Origin: an uncultured Bacteroidota bacterium
Lineage (GTDB): Bacteria; Bacteroidota; Bacteroidia; Chitinophagales; Chitinophagaceae
Assembly: GCA_903905065.1 (NCBI GenBank)
Contig: CAIVEW010000022.1
Location: 1-64,000 of the forward strand
Direction of reading: 5' to 3'
DNA: 64,000 nucleotides
Shown here piece after piece: positions 15,984 through 23,127 of this stretch. Within the stretch, counting starts at the first letter, position 1. Each line of letters opens with the position of its first letter. The notes under the pieces are model-generated. The model had not been told where the DNA came from. It worked only from the letters and a program-made list of their open reading frames with translations, and made no database searches. The position numbers and the translations under genes are program-made.

Positions 15984-16835
15984 TCAGGAAAACTTTAATT
16001 TCTCAATCAGGTCAAGGAAATATTGTTCCGACCAGATATCAAGTGCTTTTCCATCCCGGATAAAACGCACTACGTCTTCTTTTACGTTTTTAACTGAAAT
16101 CTCAGATATCCTCATTCGCAGCAGATCCATAAATTGTTCCTTGCTAATAGTCGGTTCCTTCCAGTCGCCGCTGTCGCGGGCACGTACCAGAAAGTGATTC
16201 AGATTCAAGGGTATCCCTTTTTTTATATACCATTCCATATCGTACCAGTCCCTTCCCTTAACCCTCGATTTCCATTTCCGGAAGAGCAACGCATGCAATT
16301 TCCCCGCAAAGAGGTCGGGCTGCGTAAAGCATTTTACATAAAATGAAAATGGCCTTAACAGTAGTTTTTCTTCAGTTGTGAAGCCAGCGGGTGGATGTGT
16401 ATCCACCTCCAGCTTAATCTTGATGGATGGCCTCGTACCGATGCCTGCCTGCGGAATAACGGCATCTAGTTGTAGTTCTTTCCAGACGGTATCCGATTTA
16501 AGGAAAGCGGAATCTACATTTGTCTTCGTCGCTTTCAGCTTTTCTTTGACGCTGACCCGCATACCAAGTGAACTGAACTCGGTAACTATGCCCTCCAGGT
16601 ACGGTTCAAGGGAAAAATCCGCATCTGCAGTCAGCAATGAAAAATCCAGGTCTTCAGAAAACCTGTCCAGTCCGTAGAGTATGCGTAAGGCTGTGCCTCC
16701 ATAAAATGCGGCTTTTTCAAAGAAGTCACTTCTCTGCAAGCCTGCCAATGCTATCTCCTGCATAATCTCCCTGAGCGCAAGGTCTGCTTCTGCATATGTC
16801 TTTGCGCCGTATTCCTCAAGCCATTCCTTTATCAT
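15984..16835 (-). CDS. AbiEii-type nucleotidyltransferase toxin
   Basis: A 283-residue toxin of the type IV AbiE system. Relatives inhibit growth by a nucleotidyltransferase activity and protect from phage. The signature GGTALRILYGLDRFSEDLDF (residues about 46-65) contains the GGT and DxD catalytic elements; a later motif KSRVKGRDWYDMEWY matches the family's second conserved block. Its ATG overlaps the stop of the antitoxin gene by 4 bases (ATGA). No frame damage is visible. Confidence 0.92.
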   Translation of the reverse strand: MIKEWLEEYGAKTYAEADLALREIMQEIALAGLQRSDFFEKAAFYGGTALRILYGLDRFSEDLDFSLLTADADFSLEPYLEGIVTEFSSLGMRVSVKEKLKATKTNVDSAFLKSDTVWKELQLDAVIPQAGIGTRPSIKIKLEVDTHPPAGFTTEEKLLLRPFSFYVKCFTQPDLFAGKLHALLFRKWKSRVKGRDWYDMEWYIKKGIPLNLNHFLVRARDSGDWKEPTISKEQFMDLLRMRISEISVKNVKEDVVRFIRDGKALDIWSEQYFLDLIEKLKFS

Positions 16836-17467
16836 CTGGAAAGTGTTTTTATTAACATGTCAATACTGCTTTTCTTGGGCGCATCGGTCGCCCAGCTGCT
16901 TATTACCTGTACATCTATTTGTCCCAGTCTTTCTTCGTCTATACGCATGTCGTCTATCAGGAATTCCTTTACCTGATTCGTACTTCTTAACAGAACGCCG
17001 GCGGTAGTGACGATCTTATCACATAGGGCTTTCTCCGGCGTTGCGACCATCGCTGTCTGTTTTTTGGTGAGCTCCACGTACTGCAGGCCGAAGGAATAGT
17101 AAGGCAATGGCAAATGGGTATAGCTATATCGCACGGCATCAGTGTTATACAGCGTACTGTTCCGTATGGTCATGGAGCTTATCTCATACACTTTTTCAGG
17201 GATCCATCCCCGGTATGCGAGTGCTGTTTCCATGGAAACATAACTTGGTCCGAGCAAATGGTTGGCAAGAAGAAACGGTTCCGGCACAGCCATGTTTAAT
17301 GCCGGCCCAGGAATGTAAATGCCCCTTTTTACCAGCTGTAATATTCCTTGTCTTACCAATTCGCTTATTTTGTCGTAAGGCCTTTTGTATTCCTTCAGTA
17401 AGTCCAGCAAAATCTGCCTTGTAATGGGCTGTTCACTGAAGTCTTGTATGGCGTCCCTGAATTCCAT
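16832..17467 (-). CDS. AbiEi-type antitoxin/transcriptional repressor
   Basis: A 211-residue antitoxin. The N-terminal winged helix (ITRQILLDLLKEYKRPYDKI, then LVRQGILQLVKRGIYIPGP) is the DNA-binding part; the C-terminal domain (YVSMETALAYRGWIPE, TPEKALCDKIV) is typical of AbiEi. In characterised systems the antitoxin represses the operon by binding two inverted repeats upstream. Exactly such a pair is present at 17489-17505 and 17551-17567. Confidence 0.92.
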   Translation of the reverse strand: MEFRDAIQDFSEQPITRQILLDLLKEYKRPYDKISELVRQGILQLVKRGIYIPGPALNMAVPEPFLLANHLLGPSYVSMETALAYRGWIPEKVYEISSMTIRNSTLYNTDAVRYSYTHLPLPYYSFGLQYVELTKKQTAMVATPEKALCDKIVTTAGVLLRSTNQVKEFLIDDMRIDEERLGQIDVQVISSWATDAPKKSSIDMLIKTLSR

Positions 17468-17488
17468 TTGTAATATTTTTAGGTATCC

Positions 17489-17505
17489 ATCGGATACTAT
17501 CCGAT
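17489..17505 (-). promoter_or_regulatory. Operator repeat 1 of the abiE operon
   Basis: ATCGGA-N5-TCCGAT, an inverted repeat 22 bases upstream of the antitoxin ATG; arms extend to ATCGGAT/ATCCGAT. The same arms and spacing recur 62 bases away. Confidence 0.65.
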
Positions 17506-17550
17506 AAAGGTAGGTGTTTTTTACATGTTATGTGATATTTTAGCGGTTTA

Positions 17551-17567
17551 ATCGGAATAAATCCGAT
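17551..17567 (-). promoter_or_regulatory. Operator repeat 2 of the abiE operon
   Basis: ATCGGA-ATAAA-TCCGAT, identical arms and spacer length to operator 1. The centres are 62 bases apart, close to six helical turns. Confidence 0.65.
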
Positions 17568-17669
17568 GTTAGGATGTAAATTTTACAATTTATAGACGCT
17601 GTGTTGGAGCTGGCAGTAATATATTATTCGGGATGGAATCAGTTACTCGTTTTAAGTACCGTTTCCCCG

Positions 17670-17693
17670 ATTTATACCCTAAAGGGTATAAAT
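17670..17693. promoter_or_regulatory. Perfect palindrome, probable operator
   Basis: ATTTATACCCT-AA-AGGGTATAAAT, 11-base arms without mismatch. It shares TTATACC-N6-GGTATAA with the second copy at 17712-17733. It lies between the abiE operators and the TPR gene. Confidence 0.55.
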
Positions 17694-17711
17694 AGAACCT
17701 TTGATGATCAA

Positions 17712-17733
17712 ATTATACCCTTAAAGGTATAAT
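17712..17733. promoter_or_regulatory. Second palindrome of the same kind
   Basis: ATTATACC-CTTAAA-GGTATAAT with 8-base arms. Centre-to-centre distance to the first copy is 41 bases, about four helical turns. The binding protein is not known. Confidence 0.55.
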
Positions 17734-17797
17734 CTAAGAGTTTGTCTTTATGGCTATTAACTACAGGGATTGTCTGATAATAAATTGCTAACTTGTT

Positions 17798-17805
17798 TAG
17801 TTTTG
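17798..17805 (+). promoter_or_regulatory. -7 promoter element of the TPR membrane protein gene
   Basis: TAGTTTTG, matching TAnnTTTG, 17 bases before the ATG at 17823. Confidence 0.5.
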
Positions 17806-17822
17806 TATGAAAAATTGATATA

Positions 17823-20108
17823 ATGCCTCCAACATCAGCTGAGAGAAAAAAAAGAATCAGAAATTTATCTCTGGCAGTTCTCATAGCTGGCAGCACTCTC
17901 TCAATAATGGGCGGTGCCAATCAGATAATTGGATATTTTTCCATTGGGATACCCGCAGTCATTGTATCCTTAGTCTCTGGGTTAATTATAGTTATTTACC
18001 TACCCAAACTTATCGAAAGTAACTATAAAGAGACTATCAAAATTGGAGGACTAAGTACCCCAAAGGCAGCTGCTATACTAGGCGCCATAATAACATTAGC
18101 GGGGGTAGGCCCATATGTAGGACAGTTTTTAGTCGCAAAAAAATGTGAAGAAAACGGCAGGACCGCAATTATTGAAGGTTCAGGCATAAAGGCAAATTTT
18201 TACTGGCAGAAAGCAACAAAAAAATACGCACAATTGGGATTTGATGAAAAATCCCGCGAGGCGAAAGTCTTTCTAGCTCAATCATATTATATGCTTGGCG
18301 ATACTAAAACTGCTAAATCGCTGTTGAAGGAAGTTGATACTTTAGGTGAGCCAACTAAAGAACTAATGGTTATCGCCTTAATTGTAAGATCCAATATTGC
18401 AAAATCACAGGGAGACTTAACCAGAGCGGAATTGGATTTGGAACAGGCCAAAGAGCTTGTGTTGCATGGAACCTTAGATGAGGCTACAATATATCTCAAT
18501 TATGCGCTTCTGCTGGAGAAAAAAGGACCTGCATATAACATTGCTGTTGTCACCAGCATACAAAAAGCACAATCCATTTTTGCAGATATTCACTATGATA
18601 AAGGAATTATCATCTCACAATTGAATCTGGCATCTTTTTTCCAGTATGACTCGGGTAAAGTGCGGGCTTACCTTGATACGGCATCTATATATATAAGGAG
18701 AGGTAACTTTACCGATCTTGAATCACTTCTGTATTCAGATTATGCATTGTTATACAAAAATGACGGGGATGTTATTCATGCCGAGAAGTATTATAATCTT
18801 GCTCTTCAGAAATCAATAGCCACAAGTGACATTTCCGGCCAAGCATCAATACTGATTCAACTCGCGTTCCTGGCTATTTCGAAATCAGACAATGCTCAGG
18901 CTTTGCAATATTTAAAGCAATCAAAAGCCTTCACCGATTTATTGTCAAAATCTGAGGACATTGTTAATAATTTGGAACTTGGCAAGCTCTATCTGGCGCA
19001 GGCAGGAATATTTGATGCTCTGAACAATGTAGCGGATGCAGAAGCTAAATATCAATCTGCGTTAAAAATATTTGATGATAACACTGACGTGCTGGGTGAA
19101 ATAGAAGCGAGATTGAGCTTTGCAGCGTTTTACCAAAATCATAGTCAGAGTGTGAAGGCCCAGACGATATTGGATAATATCGAGGGATTATTGTTAAAGG
19201 ATTTTTCGCAGGTGAGGCATCAATATGTCGTCATATTGTATAACAACCTTGGCAAAATGTATAAGGACGCCGGTAACCTTCAGAAAGCACTGGAGTATAC
19301 TTCAAAATCTCTGGAAATGGCCCGGGCAATTGGCGACAAACTGCTGGAAGCCCAGGCAATGGAAAACCTGAGTATTCTTAATTCTATAAATGGAACAGCT
19401 GGTGCAATATCCATAGACACAGCACAGAAAATATTCGGCCAATATCACAACGGCTCAGAACAATCTATTGCTTCATTAAACGTATATCTGCAACAAGCCG
19501 GTACGTGGACCCTTAAACAGGTAAATGATACCACAGATCGGTTGATTGACAAAACAGATGATCCATTTGTATCGCCATCTGTCAAGAATCAATTATTGTT
19601 GGGCATACAAGTCGATGATGTTTCCAACAAGAGCGTCATCAAGTTGCGAACTAAGTTAATGCAACTACTTCCTACGCTAAATAAGTCCATTGTTGTCAAA
19701 GATTATGGCAGATGTAACTTAAGTCTTGCTCTTATCGCCAATAGACTCGGAAATGTCGACGATGTAAGAAAATATCTCATCCCCGCAGATAGCGCCTCAT
19801 CTTCTCTGCCTTATCCGAATTCTATTTTATACCTTAAAAAAATCGGTCTCCTGAAATTTCAGACAAATGACTATAATGGAAGTGTTAGTCAATTTTTCAA
19901 ATGTATTGACATATCTATTGATAAACCGCTGGCTATGTCATTACCTGAGGTGAAGGGTGATTTGCGAATTATTTTTACTTGCTGGAAGAAGCTGGATAAA
20001 GACCAGCAATGCGTTTTTCGCAATAAGGTCAAACAGCTTTCCATCAATAGCCCTGCACCTGATTTAAACCAAGCTTTTGAACAGTTTTTAAGTGATATAA
20101 AGCAATAA
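17823..20108 (+). CDS. Large membrane-anchored TPR-repeat protein
   Basis: A 761-residue protein. The N-terminus is basic and followed by three hydrophobic segments (residues about 14-35, 38-58 and 78-100), so it is likely held in the inner membrane with the remainder on one side. From about residue 115 to 560 it contains many helical tetratricopeptide units, such as KFYxxALQKSIA and YNNLGKMYKDAGNLQKALEY. The last 200 residues are helical with no named domain. No enzymatic motif is visible. It lies next to the AbiE pair and near the inferred island end, in a position where defence or signalling genes are common. Function unknown. Confidence 0.75.
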   Translation: MPPTSAERKKRIRNLSLAVLIAGSTLSIMGGANQIIGYFSIGIPAVIVSLVSGLIIVIYLPKLIESNYKETIKIGGLSTPKAAAILGAIITLAGVGPYVGQFLVAKKCEENGRTAIIEGSGIKANFYWQKATKKYAQLGFDEKSREAKVFLAQSYYMLGDTKTAKSLLKEVDTLGEPTKELMVIALIVRSNIAKSQGDLTRAELDLEQAKELVLHGTLDEATIYLNYALLLEKKGPAYNIAVVTSIQKAQSIFADIHYDKGIIISQLNLASFFQYDSGKVRAYLDTASIYIRRGNFTDLESLLYSDYALLYKNDGDVIHAEKYYNLALQKSIATSDISGQASILIQLAFLAISKSDNAQALQYLKQSKAFTDLLSKSEDIVNNLELGKLYLAQAGIFDALNNVADAEAKYQSALKIFDDNTDVLGEIEARLSFAAFYQNHSQSVKAQTILDNIEGLLLKDFSQVRHQYVVILYNNLGKMYKDAGNLQKALEYTSKSLEMARAIGDKLLEAQAMENLSILNSINGTAGAISIDTAQKIFGQYHNGSEQSIASLNVYLQQAGTWTLKQVNDTTDRLIDKTDDPFVSPSVKNQLLLGIQVDDVSNKSVIKLRTKLMQLLPTLNKSIVVKDYGRCNLSLALIANRLGNVDDVRKYLIPADSASSSLPYPNSILYLKKIGLLKFQTNDYNGSVSQFFKCIDISIDKPLAMSLPEVKGDLRIIFTCWKKLDKDQQCVFRNKVKQLSINSPAPDLNQAFEQFLSDIKQ

Positions 20109-20189
20109 CGAGGGTTGAATTTTCATTAAACAGCGTCACTACTATTATATTGCATATCTTTGCATCAGCATTACAGCAGGGAATTCAGG

Positions 20190-20209
20190 CGGTGAGCGAT
20201 TCGGTGAGC
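20190..20209 (+). repeat. Short tandem repeat near the inferred attachment site
   Basis: CGGTGAGC occurs at 20190-20197 and 20202-20209, 12 bases apart. Short direct repeats near an att site are typical of integrase arm-binding sites; this reading is inference. Confidence 0.35.
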
Positions 20210-20254
20210 AGTGAATTTCGGGTGTTACAAAATATTGATTATAAATGGATTACA

Positions 20255-20283
20255 GAGACGGTTCTGAACCCTCTCTCTCCGCT
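20255..20283 (+). other. tRNA-Ser 3'-end-like fragment, candidate attachment site
   Basis: GGTTCTGAACCCTCTCTCTC plus CGCT resembles the T arm and acceptor end of a serine tRNA, but the loop (TTCTGAA) departs from the usual TTCRANY. There is no 5' half, so it is not a functional tRNA. It is followed directly by a strong terminator, as expected for a displaced tRNA end at the far border of an island. Confidence 0.4.
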
Positions 20284-20290
20284 GAGTATA

Positions 20291-20320
20291 AAATAGCCCC
20301 TTCTGCCGGGGCTATTTTTT
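20291..20320 (+). terminator. Strong intrinsic terminator
   Basis: Arms AAATAGCCCC (20291-20300) and GGGGCTATTT (20308-20317), a 7-base loop, then a run of T. It follows the tRNA-like fragment and precedes the Arr gene. Confidence 0.85.
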
Positions 20321-20367
20321 TGTTTTACATAAGTCAGGTTTAGTCCCGCAAGTCAAATTATCTGAAA

Positions 20368-21111
20368 ATGGAATTCAACCCAAACAACAACGTAGTTAAA
20401 ATCTGCCTTCAGGGTATGGCGATGGAAGACCACGACAAGCCAGAAGAGGCCAGTAAAATATTCCTCCTGGCATGGAACGAAGCGACAAACGACTTTGAAA
20501 AATTTCTTGCGGCTCATTACGTTGCCCGGCATCAGGATAACGTACCCGACAAATTAAGATGGCTCGAAACGGCTTTGCAGTTTGCATTAAAAGTAAATGA
20601 CGACACTACCAGGAGCGCTCTCCCCGCTCTATACGCGAAGATTGCGAAATGCTATGAGGACTTAAACACTCCCGACAAGGCAAAGGTGAATTATGAGTTA
20701 GCCGCTTCGTTTGCGCACAAACCCTCTGACAAAGGCCCCTTTTATCATGGCACAAGAGCAGACTTGCGGGTTGGTGATCTGCTTATGGCAGGCGGCAACT
20801 CTAATTATAAGTCTGAGCTTAAGATGAACCACATTTATTTCACCGCGGTGCTTCATGGTGCGGGGCTTGCTGCCGCATTAGCCAAAGGTGAAGGGCGCGA
20901 ACGCGTTTACATAGTAGAACCGACCGCGAGCTTTGAAAATGACCCCAACGTTACCGACAAAAAATTTCCCGGCAATCCAACGCGCTCCTATCGCAGCGAG
21001 GCGCCGCTGAAAATCATTGGTGAAGTAACAGACTGGGTGAGGACAACATCTGAAGAACTCCAAAAATGGCGCGAAAGGCTAGCTAATAACAAAGGGGAGA
21101 TCATCAATTAA
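20368..21111 (+). CDS. arr: TPR-like domain fused to rifampin ADP-ribosyltransferase (Arr)
   Basis: A 247-residue fusion. Residues 1-118 are helical, TPR-like (ALPALYAKIAKCYEDLNTPD at about 86-105). Residues 124-225 match Arr, which inactivates rifampin by transferring ADP-ribose from NAD+: FYHGTRADLRVGDLL (H127, G128), NHIYFTAVLHGAGLAAALAK, ERVYIVEPTASFENDPN, and FPGNPTRSYRS. The conserved His, Tyr and Asp positions are all present. Known Arr proteins are about 140 aa without the first domain. The rpoB gene in this window retains the normal rifampin-binding region, so Arr would give the only visible resistance route. Confidence 0.85.
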   Translation: MEFNPNNNVVKICLQGMAMEDHDKPEEASKIFLLAWNEATNDFEKFLAAHYVARHQDNVPDKLRWLETALQFALKVNDDTTRSALPALYAKIAKCYEDLNTPDKAKVNYELAASFAHKPSDKGPFYHGTRADLRVGDLLMAGGNSNYKSELKMNHIYFTAVLHGAGLAAALAKGEGRERVYIVEPTASFENDPNVTDKKFPGNPTRSYRSEAPLKIIGEVTDWVRTTSEELQKWRERLANNKGEIIN

Positions 21112-21220
21112 TTCTTGTGCCGCCATACCTGGCCCTGGTTAATGGAAGCAGCTCAACAACAAGCTATTTAACAGATTATTTGCCTATACTGAAGTAACTT
21201 TACCATGAGGGGATGGAATA

Positions 21221-21427
21221 ATGGAAATGGTGGATGTAGGGGCTGTTTATCAGAAGATAAAAGAAATAAGCCTGAGAGAAATAAACGGAACACGAGCTAT
21301 CAGTGTTAATAGTATTGCAGAGGAACTCAACAGCAACAGGGAGATCATCCAGCAGTATGTAGTTGCACTAACGTTATTGGAACTCATACAATCTGGAGAT
21401 ACAGACGGGATGATTTCAATAAAGTAG
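21221..21427 (+). CDS. Small hypothetical helix-turn-helix-like protein
   Basis: A 68-residue helical protein (ISVNSIAEELNSNREIIQQY followed by VVALTLLELIQSGDTDG) with the shape of a winged-helix fragment. The ATG is preceded by GAGGGGAT. No family can be named. Confidence 0.5.
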   Translation: MEMVDVGAVYQKIKEISLREINGTRAISVNSIAEELNSNREIIQQYVVALTLLELIQSGDTDGMISIK

Positions 21428-21512
21428 TCACTCAAGTTGTGAAAGCCTTTTTCAACTTATTACCGGTAATGCCTGATGCCCGGCGAGAAACACTCGACAA
21501 AGGTGCATGTGT

Positions 21513-21740
21513 TTACTGCTCCTGCCCAGTTGTCTCTGTATTGTTATCGACAATTTCAAAGTCTATTTTGTCAAACCATATCTGTCGTGTCCCACCCATC
21601 AACGCACCATAGGATATATTGGCTGCCCTGTTCGAAACATCCAGCACAATTTCATAGCGATCCCAATCATTAGTGCCACTTATCGACCGGTCTGTTTTGC
21701 CGTTCTTCATGTTATCAAATGCAATGGTGCACTAAGCAGC
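21513..21740 (-). pseudogene. Remnant of a larger protein (C-terminal carbohydrate-binding-like beta domain)
   Basis: A fragment whose reading frame includes CTIAFDNMKNGKTDRSISGT and NRAANISYGALMGGTRQIWF, then DKIDFEIVD. This resembles the beta-sandwich tail found at the end of several AraC-type or hydrolase proteins, where the pattern 'GTTDW..YEIVLDVP...GxG.VWFDNF.FEVV' is common. The frame is blocked upstream by a stop and lacks the rest of the protein. The identification is from memory of the pattern only. Confidence 0.4.
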
Positions 21741-22020
21741 ATGCCAGCCCGAAACATAAAATGACGCTTTTAGTATTTGACGATATTAGCGATAAAAATA
21801 TGATTTTTATTGACTATTAATATATCCCCGGTGGTTTGGAGTCGGCCTCATTTTAATAATATGCCGTAGATTTGATAGCAATTAAATGAATCACCATATG
21901 GAAGAAAAAGTGGGCGGAATATGCACAAACATTGTATCCGCCGGATTTTTGGGAGTAGGTGAATAGCCGTTACTGCGCCCTAAAATAGTAAAGCGAAAAA
22001 TTCACCTAAAATAAAAAACC
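21741..22020. other. Intergenic gap, nothing recognised
   Basis: About 280 bases without a convincing gene. A 22-codon ATG frame (MEEKVGGICTNIVSAGFLGV) is present at about 21899 but is too short to support. Confidence 0.35.
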
Positions 22021-22455
22021 ATGAGAACAATTAACCCCTGGATCAACTTCAATGGAAATGCTGAAGAAGCATTCACTTTTTACAAGTCGGTTTTTGGTGG
22101 CGAATTCACAAAGATAATTCGGTTCCGCGACCTGTCGAGCGCTGAATTCCCGGTGCCGGAAAATGAAGCCAATAAGATAATGACCATTGCTTTGCCCATA
22201 GGCAAGCACAATGTGTTAATGGCCAATGACGTTCCTGAATTTATGGGGCGGGTAAACGAGCGCGAAAACAGGTCCAAAATAGCGGTGAGCGCTGAAAGCC
22301 GGGAAGAAGCCGACAAGATATTTAACGGCCTGTCAGCAGGCGGCGACGTTGAAGGGCCGATTGGCGACAGTCCCTGGGGTACATATGCCGGAATGTTCAG
22401 AGACAAATATGGCATTGAATGGATCGTGGAATTTGACCCAAATTATAACGGGTAA
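22021..22455 (+). CDS. VOC-family protein (PhnB/YdhR-type glyoxalase fold)
   Basis: A 144-residue protein of the vicinal oxygen chelate superfamily, PhnB-like branch. The signature INPWINFNGNAEEAFTFYKS at the start and DSPWGTYAGMFRDKYGIEWI at the end fit this branch; the fold is usually dimeric and metal-binding. The actual substrate is unknown. It stands alone and is followed by a long hairpin repeat. Confidence 0.88.
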   Translation: MRTINPWINFNGNAEEAFTFYKSVFGGEFTKIIRFRDLSSAEFPVPENEANKIMTIALPIGKHNVLMANDVPEFMGRVNERENRSKIAVSAESREEADKIFNGLSAGGDVEGPIGDSPWGTYAGMFRDKYGIEWIVEFDPNYNG

Positions 22456-22480
22456 TCCAACCGAATTAATTGAGGCTAAA

Positions 22481-22550
22481 AGACGTTGCAAACACCACAC
22501 GGCAGCTGTCCTTCCCGAAAGAATTCGGGAAGGACAGCTGCAAGCGAGGC
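22481..22550 (-). repeat. Dispersed intergenic repeat, copy 1, with an 18-bp perfect stem
   Basis: Arms GCAGCTGTCCTTCCCGAA (22502-22519) and TTCGGGAAGGACAGCTGC (22524-22541) with a 4-base loop. Read on the minus strand, the whole unit (CCTCG...CCCGAA-N4-TTCGGGAAGG...GTTTGCAACG) matches copy 2 at 31135-31205. It may also terminate transcription of the VOC gene. Confidence 0.65.
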
Positions 22551-22922
22551 AGCAGGTCATTTGTGTAAATAGAAGGCGCCAAATTTGGTTGGTAATGGCA
22601 GGTGGAAGAAGCAACATAAGATGGTATAGATCAGCATTATTGCTAAAAATGCAGATGCTTTTTTTTGTTTACTCCAACGATTAGTGGCCATGATCGATTG
22701 AATTAATGGTCTAATTTAAAGTCTGTGCTAAGTATCCTGTTTTCAAGCAATCCACGGTAATCAACAAACTGAAGCAGTATGTCTTTTCAAAATTATAATT
22801 CTTTTCATCACAATAACTACATCAAAATTTCCAACTGCTTTCCCTAATGGGCGCGGATTCCTTCGAAAGGCGGACTGGATGGAGAAGGAAATGCCCCGTA
22901 GGGGCTGTCCAATTTGCGCAGG

Positions 22923-23075
22923 TCATTCATCTTCAGGCAACCTGAAAATATAGCGGTCTTCATAAGCCACGTGAAGTTTATCAAGTATGCGCTTATATTC
23001 AAGAAAGGTAATTTTTTTGTGATGCTCTTGTTGATTGAATATATACCTGGCGACAGTACTCTCACTGGCCCTCAT
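22923..23075 (-). pseudogene. C-terminal fragment of an IS200-like/RAYT-type Y1 transposase
   Basis: A 50-residue tail reading TVARYIFNQQEHHKKITFLE and KLHVAYEDRYIFRLPEDE, the C-terminal end typical of REP-associated and IS200/IS605-type Y1 transposases (YIxNQxxHHKKxTF, then YDERYLF). The catalytic HUH and tyrosine region is absent, so this is a remnant. It lies just downstream of dnaE2. Confidence 0.7.
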
Positions 23076-23127
23076 TTGTAACGAACATCGCATAACACAC
23101 TTTTTAAAACGAACTTTTCATACCACC

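Noticed and set aside
20255-20283. Functional tRNA-Ser gene
   Set aside because: There is no 5' half, anticodon arm or normal T loop; only a 3'-end-like fragment is present.
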